Assembly (NCBI GenBank): GCA_046050465.1
Contig: JBJOPS010000055.1
Coordinates: 1 to 30,417 of the forward strand
DNA from: Egaibacter sp046050465
GTDB lineage: Bacteria; Pseudomonadota; Gammaproteobacteria; Burkholderiales; Burkholderiaceae_C
Reading direction: 5' to 3'
DNA: 30,417 bases
The notes under the pieces are model-generated. The model worked only from the letters and a program-made list of their open reading frames with translations, ran no database searches and had not been told where the DNA came from. Of the stretch, positions 1-7,838 are shown piece by piece. Position 1 is the first letter of the stretch. Each line of letters begins with the position of its first letter. The translations under genes and the position numbers were made by a program.

Positions 1-2
1 CG

Positions 3-1532
3 GCGGCCAACTACACCGGCACGGTACCCGTGATCACCTACACCGTCAGTGACGGTGCAGGAGGCACAGACACCTCCACGCTGAGCCTGAGCGTCACAGC
101 GGCCAACGACGCGCCGGTGGCTATGGCCGATACGGCCATAGCTGTTGAAGCCAGTGGAGTAGCCAACGGTACAGCCGGAAGCAATCCCGCGGGCAACGTC
201 CTGACCAATGACACGGATACGGACACGGGGGACAGCGCAACGGTCTCGGCCATCATGGGGGTATCGACAGGCACAGTGGGTGGCAATACAGCCGGGGCTT
301 ATGGCACGCTGGTACTGGCGGCCAATGGCAGCTACACCTACACATTGAACAACAGCCTGCCGGCAGTGCAGGCATTGCGCACCAGTGCAGACACGCTGAC
401 TGACATCTTTACATACACAGTGCAAGATGCGGCCGGGGCAACCTCCAGCACCACACTGACCGTGACCATTCAGGGAGCCAACGATGCACCGGTGGCAGTG
501 CCTAAAACGGCCACGCTGATTGGGGGCACGCCTCTGGTGGTCAATGCGGCTGGCGGGCTTTTGCTCAACAGTGTTGATGTTGATGGAGGTGCTTTGAGCA
601 TCAGTGCCTTCACCGTGGCGGGCGTTCCCGGGCCTTACACACTGGGAAGTGCGCTGAGTATTCCCGGCGTGGGTAGCCTTACCATCAACGCAGACGGCAG
701 CTACAGCTTCACACCGGTGGCCAACTACACCGGCACGGTACCGGTCATCGGATTCACTGTTAGCGATGGCGCTGGCGCAACAGCCAGCTCCACCTTGAGT
801 CTGGCGGTGACTCCCGGTCTGGACGGCTTGCTGCCACCATCAGGGCAAACACCTCCACCTGCGGGGTGGTCTGTGGATGCACTACCCCAGCCAGCAGCGA
901 CTGTACATGTCTTGCAGGCAGTCGCTGCAATCGAGAATCTTCGCGTTGAACAGGCGTTGACGCTGCAGGCACCCCTGAGGGGGGAGGCGATGGGGCGGGT
1001 TTCTGACGGATTGCTGTTTGTTCAGGATGGTGCGACTGGCGATGTGCAGCGCATGATTGAGGGTTCGACGCGTGGGCAGGTGCAAACCTTCACTGCGGCG
1101 CTGCACGTGCAGCATGCCGTGCGATACCAGTCGCTGGTATCGGAGCCCAACTTGTTTGTGCAGCATGCCGTCAGGGCCTCCCAGCTGGAGTCGATGGTGC
1201 GTGCGCAAGCCGGCGCGCAAAGCATGAATGCAATGGATCCACAAGCGCTGGCCGACCCATTTGCCTTGGGCGCAATCAATCTGGACAAACTGGCAGCACA
1301 GTGTGTAGCGGGCGTGCAAAGTGACTGCCTGCCTGGTGATGCCACCAAACAGCCAGAGCCACAGGAGCCTGTTGTCAAGCCACAAGCTCAGGTGCCTTTG
1401 CCATTGGAAAACCCGTCGGGGGCAGACAATGATGTTGTCATTGCGCGGGGATTTCGGGCCGAGCTTGAACGTCAGGCGAGTCAGCGGCGGTGGGGGTTTC
1501 GGGAATCGGGCCGTGCAACCAGCCGGATTTGA
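3..1532 (+). CDS. Giant VCBS/cadherin-type repeat adhesin, C-terminal part (5' truncated by window)
   Basis: The frame is open from the left edge, so this is the last 509 residues of a larger surface protein. Residues ~1-265 are immunoglobulin-like repeats of the VCBS/cadherin type: recurring TYTVSDGAGG-like strands, linkers ending in AANDAPVA or GANDAPVAV, and NGSYTYTLNNSLPAVQAL. The repeats contain no cysteine and are rich in T, A and G. After a proline-rich hinge (PPSGQTPPPAGW) comes a non-repeat region of ~235 residues. It has helical stretches, two cysteines (AQCVAGVQSDCLPG) and a basic tail ending SGRATSRI. I see no RTX GGxGxD nonapeptides and no autotransporter barrel. The TolC-like gene starts ~36 bp downstream, so the protein is probably the cargo of the export genes that follow. 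The non-repeat C-terminus could be a sorting or anchoring signal (inference). Exact function unknown. Confidence 0.8.
   Translation, partial: AANYTGTVPVITYTVSDGAGGTDTSTLSLSVTAANDAPVAMADTAIAVEASGVANGTAGSNPAGNVLTNDTDTDTGDSATVSAIMGVSTGTVGGNTAGAYGTLVLAANGSYTYTLNNSLPAVQALRTSADTLTDIFTYTVQDAAGATSSTTLTVTIQGANDAPVAVPKTATLIGGTPLVVNAAGGLLLNSVDVDGGALSISAFTVAGVPGPYTLGSALSIPGVGSLTINADGSYSFTPVANYTGTVPVIGFTVSDGAGATASSTLSLAVTPGLDGLLPPSGQTPPPAGWSVDALPQPAATVHVLQAVAAIENLRVEQALTLQAPLRGEAMGRVSDGLLFVQDGATGDVQRMIEGSTRGQVQTFTAALHVQHAVRYQSLVSEPNLFVQHAVRASQLESMVRAQAGAQSMNAMDPQALADPFALGAINLDKLAAQCVAGVQSDCLPGDATKQPEPQEPVVKPQAQVPLPLENPSGADNDVVIARGFRAELERQASQRRWGFRESGRATSRI
719..742 (+). repeat. Direct repeat inside adhesin (second copy of the 24 bp at 5-28)
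   Basis: The 24 bases at 719-742 are identical to those at 5-28 and encode the same ANYTGTVP strand in two repeat units 714 bp apart. This is the DNA trace of the tandem repeat structure, and it could allow repeat gain or loss by recombination. Confidence 0.75.
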
Positions 1533-1568
1533 CCCGGGGACAAGCAGATTTTTTGAAAGGTGAAGAAC

Positions 1569-3458
1569 ATGGATAAAAGACAGGCAAATCAAAACCGATT
1601 TGGTGTGCGAACTGTCCGGGCACTGGTCTGTGTTGCCTGTGTGGCCGCACTGGCCGGTTGCGCCGTGACGCCACGGCCACTGACGCAGGATGAGGTCCGC
1701 TCCCGGGTTCAGACGGACATGGCCGGTATGTACCGGGAGCAGGTGCCGATAAAAGGCCCTGTCACCATGGAGGAGGCCGTGGCACGTGCGCTCAAGTACA
1801 GCCTGGACTATCGGCTCAAGAAAATGGAGTCTGCCCTGGCGCTGGGACTGACTGAGTATGCGAGCAAAGACATGTTGCCCCAGTTGGTGGCTAACGCCGG
1901 GTATCGTGAGCGCAGCAACGCATCCGGGGGCACCAGTATTGGCATACTCGATGGCGTGGAGTCGAACCGGCCAACCAGTTCGGAGGAGCGTAGCCGCACC
2001 ACTGGCGGTATTGAATTTTCATGGAACGTACTGGATTTCGGTGTTTCCTACTACAGGGCACGCCAGCAGAGTGACCAATTCCTGATTGCAGAGGAACGTC
2101 GTCGCAAGGTTGTGCAAAATCTTTTGCAGGATGTGCGTACTGCGTATTGGCGGGCTCTGGGGGCCCAGCGCCTGAGTGCCAGCGCCAATGAGGTGTTGGG
2201 GCGCGCTGCGCAGGCACTGACCAAGTCACAGGAAGCCGAGACGCAGAAAATCATCTCCCCGGGTCTGGCATTGAACTACCAGCGTGCGCTGCTTGATGCA
2301 ACGACCCAGCTTAACCAGCGCCGGCAAGATCTGGAGTTCTCCAGGCGTGAGCTGGCGGCATTGATGAACGTGCCTGCGGGTGTGGAGTTTGAAGTGGCCG
2401 AGGTAACCGAGGTGGCCTTGCCCCAATTGCCCAAGGACATTGCAAAACTGGAGGACATGGCGCTGCTGCAGCGTCCCGAACTGCGCGAGGAAGACTTGCG
2501 CAAGCGGGTATCGGGTGATGAAGCGCGCAAACAGATGCTTGGCATGCTGCCAGGCCTTTCCCTGAACCTGGGTCAGCGCCATGACAGCAACCGGTTCCTG
2601 TACAACAGCAACTGGAGCGAAGGAGGACTGAGCATCGCCTGGAATTTGATGCGCCTGGTTGCCTTGCCCGCCATGAAAAATGCGCAGGATCAGCAAGCCC
2701 GCACGGACGAGGCTCGCCGTATGGCCCTTTCCATGGCGATCATCACCCAAACCCGAATTGGCGCGGAGCGCTATCGCATGGCGATGGAGGACTTGCGTCT
2801 GGCAGAACAGGCGGCCCAGGTTGATGCGCGACTGGCTGCATTTACCCGGGCATCGGTGACTTCCCGGCTTGACAGTGAACTCGAGGCTATTCGCACCCAG
2901 GCGCGTGCGGTGCTGGGGGCTTACCAGCGTGCGGCAGCTTACGCCAATGCGCATATTGCATTTGGGCGTTTGTACAACAGTGTGGGGCTCGATGCGATGG
3001 CTGACAACTTCGATGGCAATGATCTGGCCACCCTGACCCGTCGGGTCGGTGAGCACCTGCAGACAAGCCAGAAGGATGCCTTTGTGATGTCATCGAACCT
3101 GTTTGGCAGTGGGCCGGGGGTGGTGGTGCGGGTGGTGGGAGTGCAAGACCCGGCACAGAATGCCCGTATGACACAGATGGCCCGGGAATTGCTTGAGCGT
3201 CACCAGCTGGTTAGTGATGAAGCTGATGCAACAGCCTTGCAGCTCGCGTTTGAATCGACCCGGGAAAACGGGCTTGAACGAGTGGTCTGGACAATTACGG
3301 TCGGTGACGACAGCCAGCAGGGTAAAACCGGCCAGCATGGGCGCTTTGCCACCACGGTGCCGCCCGATGCCAGAGCTTCTATGTATGAGGCCAGCCTCAT
3401 TGCCGCACTCAACGCCAATCTGACAACCATCAAGTCCCGAGTTGTCAATTCAAAATGA
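1569..3458 (+). CDS. TolC/OEP-family outer-membrane efflux lipoprotein with C-terminal extension
   Basis: 629 residues. The N-terminus is basic with a hydrophobic segment and a lipobox ending LAGC, lipid-modified Cys at about 31. Then come the long amphipathic, Ala/Arg/Glu-rich helices of the outer-membrane efflux protein family, with paired strand regions (for example NAGYRERSNASGG and LNLGQRHDSNRF). The protein would form the outer-membrane and periplasmic tunnel of a tripartite exporter. The OEP part ends near residue 495. About 130 residues follow (from ~SSNLFGSGPGVVVRVVGV) that I do not recognise and that TolC proteins usually lack; they look like a small mixed alpha/beta periplasmic domain. 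I chose ATG 1569 because AAAGG sits about 8 bases upstream; a GTG at 1560 is an in-frame alternative. The stop overlaps the next start (ATGA), so the genes are translationally coupled. Confidence 0.88.
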   Translation: MDKRQANQNRFGVRTVRALVCVACVAALAGCAVTPRPLTQDEVRSRVQTDMAGMYREQVPIKGPVTMEEAVARALKYSLDYRLKKMESALALGLTEYASKDMLPQLVANAGYRERSNASGGTSIGILDGVESNRPTSSEERSRTTGGIEFSWNVLDFGVSYYRARQQSDQFLIAEERRRKVVQNLLQDVRTAYWRALGAQRLSASANEVLGRAAQALTKSQEAETQKIISPGLALNYQRALLDATTQLNQRRQDLEFSRRELAALMNVPAGVEFEVAEVTEVALPQLPKDIAKLEDMALLQRPELREEDLRKRVSGDEARKQMLGMLPGLSLNLGQRHDSNRFLYNSNWSEGGLSIAWNLMRLVALPAMKNAQDQQARTDEARRMALSMAIITQTRIGAERYRMAMEDLRLAEQAAQVDARLAAFTRASVTSRLDSELEAIRTQARAVLGAYQRAAAYANAHIAFGRLYNSVGLDAMADNFDGNDLATLTRRVGEHLQTSQKDAFVMSSNLFGSGPGVVVRVVGVQDPAQNARMTQMARELLERHQLVSDEADATALQLAFESTRENGLERVVWTITVGDDSQQGKTGQHGRFATTVPPDARASMYEASLIAALNANLTTIKSRVVNSK

Positions 3459-4354
3459 TTGGAGCAGCCCGGATTGCTGGTCGTAGACCGTTGTTGATGG
3501 GTGTGTGTGGGCTGTTGCTGCAGACTGTGGCTTGGGCCCAGTCTGCGGATTCGGCCCCGGCTCTCAGGCTTAAACCGGATACGGTTTTATCACCCATGAA
3601 AAAGGGCGGTCAAACCAAGGTGGCTGAACCTGCATCAGCAGGTTCAGCACTGCCCGCAATTAAAACGACAGGGGTGCCGGTACCCGATGCTGTCTCGACG
3701 GTGCGCGTATTGGTATTGCCCGCGGGCGAGACTACTTTAGCGAGCCCGGTTGCTGGACGCATTGTTCAGCTGCATGCCGAGTTGGGCAAGTCTTTCAAAA
3801 AGGGCGAGGTGCTGATTTATCTCGATTGCGAGGAGCCCCAGGCTCGTCTGGCAATGGCCAGGTCAGACTTGGCCGGGACGACCGAACAGCATGAGGCCAA
3901 ATTGCGCATGCAAGGGCTTGAACAGGCCAGTGATGTGGAAGTGGCCCTGGCAGCGAGTGCAGTTGTCAAGGCCAAGGCACAAATTGATTTGCTTCAGTTC
4001 CAGATTTCCCAATGTGCAATTCGTGCCCCATGGAGTGGGCGAATTGCCGGACTGCATGTTCGTAACTTCATGACCATCTCACCGGGGTTGCCCCTGCTTG
4101 ACTTGGTGCAGGCGGGAAATTTGCGCCTGAAGTTGAATGTTCCTTCCCGGTGGTTGACATCCCTGAAGCCGGGGATGCGATTTGATGTAACCATTGACGA
4201 AACCGGGAAAACCTATCCCGCACACATTCGTCTGGTTAATGGACGTGTCGATCCGGTCAGTCAGACCATCGAGCTGGAGGCTGCATTGCTCACTATTTAT
4301 CCTGGTTTGTTGCCTGGCATGAGTGGTGTATCCAGATTCTCCGGGATGAGTTGA
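3455..4354 (+). CDS. Periplasmic adaptor (membrane-fusion protein) of tripartite exporter
   Basis: 299 residues. An N-terminal signal peptide ends near VAWAQS. A low-complexity linker leads to a barrel-sandwich/lipoyl half (LASPVAGRIVQLHAELGKSFKKGEVLIYLDCEE), a short coiled-coil hairpin (residues ~130-185), the second lipoyl half (QCAIRAPWSGRIAGLHV) and a beta-barrel domain. This is the HlyD/RND adaptor layout, but short. It should bridge the inner-membrane partner and the TolC-like protein. Two cysteines (in YLDCEE and SQCAIRAP) flank the hairpin and might pair. The start ATG overlaps the preceding stop by 4 bp, and the next gene begins within 10 bp, so it is part of the same operon. Confidence 0.87.
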   Translation: MIGAARIAGRRPLLMGVCGLLLQTVAWAQSADSAPALRLKPDTVLSPMKKGGQTKVAEPASAGSALPAIKTTGVPVPDAVSTVRVLVLPAGETTLASPVAGRIVQLHAELGKSFKKGEVLIYLDCEEPQARLAMARSDLAGTTEQHEAKLRMQGLEQASDVEVALAASAVVKAKAQIDLLQFQISQCAIRAPWSGRIAGLHVRNFMTISPGLPLLDLVQAGNLRLKLNVPSRWLTSLKPGMRFDVTIDETGKTYPAHIRLVNGRVDPVSQTIELEAALLTIYPGLLPGMSGVSRFSGMS

Positions 4355-4361
4355 GTTCTTG

Positions 4362-5684
4362 ATGAGTGATGAAGCTCGTTTGAGAGAGCTGCTTCGCCTT
4401 GAGGCGACTGCGCTGGGTGCGCGTACGCTGGCTGAACTGCGGTTTTCAATTGTCAATGAAACCCATGCCCTGGCTCCGTACAGACAGGCCGCAGTGTTTG
4501 AGTTGCATGGTGAACAGTTCAGCCTTTGTGCTGCATCTGGTCTGGTAAGTGTTGCAGAAGACTCTCCGTTTGCGGTGTGGGTGACACGGTTTGCCCGCCA
4601 GTGGCCGCGAGATGGCGCCGTGCACTTGCTGGATTACGATGAGGCAAGTACGGCACAGGCTCCTGGGTGGCAGGAGTGGTTGCCAGAGCACTTGTTGCTG
4701 GCACCTTTGTCGGGCCGCGAAACCGGCCTTGTGGGTGTTGTTTTATATGCCCGTGAAGAGCCTTGGCAGGCTGCGGACGCAGCGCTTGTAGAACGTTTGC
4801 ATCGCAGCTATGGATATTGTTATTCTGTCTTGCGTGGAGGCGAGCGTGATCGTTGGACTGATCTGAAGGGTTGGATCGCGTTGCGCCGCAGATGGCTGTT
4901 GGTTGCGGCAATAGGCTGTCTGCTTATTCCGGTACGGTTATCCGTACTGGCTCCGGCCGAAGTCGTGGCGCTGGACGCCGTGGCCGTTTCGGCGCCACAG
5001 GATGGGGTGGTTGGCGCCTTTGCGATTACACCGAACACCATGGTGCAAGCGGGGGATTTGCTCTTCTCACTTGATGACACGGTTCTGATGAACAGGCGAA
5101 AAGTCGCTCAAAAGGGGCTGGACATTGCAAAGGCAGATGCACATGTTGCCCAGCAACGGGCGTTTGATGAAGTCAAAAGCAAAGGTGATCTGGCCGCCAT
5201 ACTGGGGCGTGTGCGGGAAAAGGAGGCAGAGCTTGCTGCCGTTGAAAGTCAGGCGGAACGGGTAGAAGTCCGGGCTGATAGAGATGGCGTGGCAATTTTT
5301 TCGGATATTAACGACTGGCTGGGTCGACCTGTGCAGACGGGTGAACGTGTGATGCAGCTGGCCCAACCCAGCGATGCCGGTGTTCTTGTCTGGTTGTCGG
5401 TTTCTGATGCAATCAACCTGGAGATGGGTGCACCTGTCCGGCTGTTTTTGCATACGGAGCCGCTTGATCCACGGGCCGCACATCTGATTGAGGCGAGCTA
5501 TCAGGCGTCTCTCAGCCCGGATGGGGTAGCCGCTTACCGGTTGCGGGCCAGATTCGAGACGGGGACCATGTTGCCCCGGCTCGGGTTGCGTGGCACGGTC
5601 AGAATGTCAGGCCAGTGGGTGATGCTGGGGTACTACCTGTTCCGCCGCCCGTTTGCTACGCTACGGGAGTGGACGGGTTTGTGA
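4362..5684 (+). CDS. Membrane-anchored HlyD-like adaptor with N-terminal GAF-like domain
   Basis: 440 residues. Residues 1-165 have no signal peptide and resemble a GAF fold (FSIVNETHALAPYRQAAVFEL, then LLAPLSGRETGLVGVVLYAR and a closing helix), so they should be cytoplasmic. A single membrane segment follows at about 178-197 (WLLVAAIGCLLIPVRLSVLA). The rest is periplasmic: lipoyl half (VSAPQDGVVGAFAITPNTMV), coiled coil with Lys/Glu-rich helices, second lipoyl half (VRADRDGVAIFSDINDWLGR) and a beta domain. A GAF-type sensor on an adaptor is unusual and could link export to a cytoplasmic signal (inference). ATG 4362 is preferred; a TTG at 4359 is in frame. The stop overlaps the GTG start of the next gene. 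Confidence 0.85.
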   Translation: MSDEARLRELLRLEATALGARTLAELRFSIVNETHALAPYRQAAVFELHGEQFSLCAASGLVSVAEDSPFAVWVTRFARQWPRDGAVHLLDYDEASTAQAPGWQEWLPEHLLLAPLSGRETGLVGVVLYAREEPWQAADAALVERLHRSYGYCYSVLRGGERDRWTDLKGWIALRRRWLLVAAIGCLLIPVRLSVLAPAEVVALDAVAVSAPQDGVVGAFAITPNTMVQAGDLLFSLDDTVLMNRRKVAQKGLDIAKADAHVAQQRAFDEVKSKGDLAAILGRVREKEAELAAVESQAERVEVRADRDGVAIFSDINDWLGRPVQTGERVMQLAQPSDAGVLVWLSVSDAINLEMGAPVRLFLHTEPLDPRAAHLIEASYQASLSPDGVAAYRLRARFETGTMLPRLGLRGTVRMSGQWVMLGYYLFRRPFATLREWTGL

Positions 5685-7819
5685 GTGGGCACACCTTGGC
5701 GTTGCTCCGGCCGGCGGGAGGGGGGGTGCACGGGTTGCCGGCTATTCGTGATGAGTTGCAACTGTTTTCTGGAGCTGCCCACGAAGATGGCTCACCTACA
5801 TGGGTGATTCAGGACCCTGTGCTAAACCGGTTTTACCGGATTGGCTGGATTGAATTTGAACTGCTTACTCGCTGGGCCGGCAACAATGCGCAAGATGTTG
5901 TCCGGCAAATCAATGCACAAACCACGCTTGAAGTCACCGAAGATGATGTGCGGCATTTATTGGGATTTCTGGCGGATAACCAGCTGCTTCGACTGGATCT
6001 GACATCCCAGGTGCAAGCCGTTGCTGCACGCCATCAACGACTTGAACGGTCAGCCTTGGAGTGGCTTGCTCACAACTACCTGTTTTTCCGTTTGCCGCTG
6101 ATGCGCCCGCAACGCTGGCTGGAAGTTTTGCGGCCTTTTTTGCTGAAGATGCGGCTGCCGGTAGTGGAAGTGATGATTCTCACGTTGCTGGGCATCTACC
6201 TCGTGTCACGGCAGTGGGACGTATTTACCCACACATTTGTGGACAATCTCACGTTGTCCGGAATGGTGGGCTATGGCCTGGCCCTGGTGCTTGCCAAGAC
6301 TGTGCACGAAATGGGGCATGCACTGGTGGCAACGCGGTATGGCGTGCGGGTTGCCCACATGGGCGTTGCATTTTTGGTGATGTTCCCCATGCTGTACACG
6401 GACACAGGAGAGAGCTGGCGCCTGAAGGATCCCCGGCAACGCCTTGCAATTGCCAGTGCTGGCATGGCAATTGAATTGGCCTTGGCTGGTCTTGCCACCC
6501 TGTTGTGGTGTCTGGTGCCCGATGGGGCCGTGCGCAACGGCCTGTTTTTCCTGGCAACGACCAGCTGGATCATGACGCTGGCCATCAATGCGAGTCCGTT
6601 TATGCGGTTTGATGGGTACTTCGTTCTCAGTGATCTGCTGGATTTTCCAAATTTGCATCAACGCTCATCTGCTCTGGCCCTGGCCTGGATTCGCCGGACA
6701 GTGCTGGGGTTTGACGAGGCTTGGCCTGAAACTTTTTCTCCACTCAAGCGGCGCGGGCTCATTGCGTTTGCCGTGTTCACATGGATTTATCGGGCGGGTG
6801 TTTTCCTGGGGGTGGCGGCGCTGGTTTACTTTTTCTTTTTTAAAGTTCTGGGCATTGTGCTGATGGCTCTGGAGGTTTATTGGTTTATTCTGAAGCCCGT
6901 GATCAACGAAATCAAGCTCTGGTTTGTCCGGCGTGCCGAGGTCAGGCGTTCACGCCGATGGGGGCTTGCTGCGTTGTGTCTCATGGTTGGCGTTGCTCTT
7001 GTTGTTCCATTTCAGAGTCAGGTGACCGGAGATGGTGTTTTGCGTGCCAGGACTCAGCAGTCCATGCATTCACCGTTTGCGGCCCGTATTGCCCAAATGC
7101 CGCAAACCCGGCAGTTCCAGGCAGGAGATACGATTTTTGTGCTGGACTCTGAAGCGCTGGGGATTGCACAGACCCGGTCACGACAACTGGCACAGGCACG
7201 CGAGGCACAACTTGCCGGCTTGCTCGGGCTGGCAGACGGAGAGTCCCAACGTCAAACACTGGTGGCACAAAAAGCGCTTTATGAAGCTGAAGAAAAACTC
7301 AATCGTGATGAGCAGGATCGGCTGGTTTTGCGTGCGCCATTTGCGGGTGAACTGGTCGATCTGCCGGGCAACCTGGCGCCTGGAGTCTGGGTGAAGTCAC
7401 ATGAGTCACTGGGACTGATGATCCGGCGTGAAGAATGGGTTGTTGATGCCCTGGTGGCTGAAAGCGACCTGGGACATGTGGCATTGGGACAACGTGCGCG
7501 GATGCGCTACGCAGCAGATCCCGCTGGCTGGATGGAGGGGCATGTTGAAGCGATTGATGTGTCGCAAACTACGCGGTTGCCTGATGACATGCTCGATGCG
7601 CACCTGGGCGGACCTGTGGCGACAGTTCCTGCCGGGCGAATGGGGGCGTCCCGGGTGGCGCGCGATGCGCTGTTTCGGGTCCGGATACGCCTGGATCACC
7701 CCGCGTCGCGGCAACACATGACACTCGTTCGGGTTGTCATAGATGGACGATCCCACTCTGCTCTTGCCCGGGCCGGCAATCGTCTTGCCTCGGTGTTTAT
7801 CCGTGAAAGCGGCTTTTGA
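5681..7819 (+). CDS. Polytopic M50 (site-2-protease-like) metallopeptidase fused to HlyD/lipoyl periplasmic arm
   Basis: 712 residues from GTG 5681, which overlaps the previous stop as GTGA; an upstream in-frame ATG at 5615 would need a 70-bp overlap and is less likely. Residues ~40-110 resemble a PqqD-like winged helix (VLNRFYRIGWIEFELLTRW). About six to eight membrane segments follow. The first catalytic motif HEMGH is at about 209-213, and the third metal ligand is the Asp of FMRFDGYF near 311, as in M50 intramembrane proteases. After the last membrane segment (LAALCLMVGVALVVPF) comes a HlyD-type periplasmic arm: lipoyl half, Gln/Glu-rich coiled coil, second lipoyl half (LRAPFAGELVDLPGNLAPG) and beta domain. 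It is probably the inner-membrane core of the exporter, in place of an ABC transporter, and might process cargo. Family membership is well supported; its role is inference. Confidence 0.87.
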   Translation: MSGHTLALLRPAGGGVHGLPAIRDELQLFSGAAHEDGSPTWVIQDPVLNRFYRIGWIEFELLTRWAGNNAQDVVRQINAQTTLEVTEDDVRHLLGFLADNQLLRLDLTSQVQAVAARHQRLERSALEWLAHNYLFFRLPLMRPQRWLEVLRPFLLKMRLPVVEVMILTLLGIYLVSRQWDVFTHTFVDNLTLSGMVGYGLALVLAKTVHEMGHALVATRYGVRVAHMGVAFLVMFPMLYTDTGESWRLKDPRQRLAIASAGMAIELALAGLATLLWCLVPDGAVRNGLFFLATTSWIMTLAINASPFMRFDGYFVLSDLLDFPNLHQRSSALALAWIRRTVLGFDEAWPETFSPLKRRGLIAFAVFTWIYRAGVFLGVAALVYFFFFKVLGIVLMALEVYWFILKPVINEIKLWFVRRAEVRRSRRWGLAALCLMVGVALVVPFQSQVTGDGVLRARTQQSMHSPFAARIAQMPQTRQFQAGDTIFVLDSEALGIAQTRSRQLAQAREAQLAGLLGLADGESQRQTLVAQKALYEAEEKLNRDEQDRLVLRAPFAGELVDLPGNLAPGVWVKSHESLGLMIRREEWVVDALVAESDLGHVALGQRARMRYAADPAGWMEGHVEAIDVSQTTRLPDDMLDAHLGGPVATVPAGRMGASRVARDALFRVRIRLDHPASRQHMTLVRVVIDGRSHSALARAGNRLASVFIRESGF

Positions 7820-7838
7820 GTGCAACCTGGCATATTGC

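Noticed and set aside
5615..5680. Upstream ATG start for the M50-HlyD gene
   Set aside because: It would overlap the previous gene by 70 bp and adds residues without any motif; the GTGA overlap at 5681 fits the other junctions of the operon.
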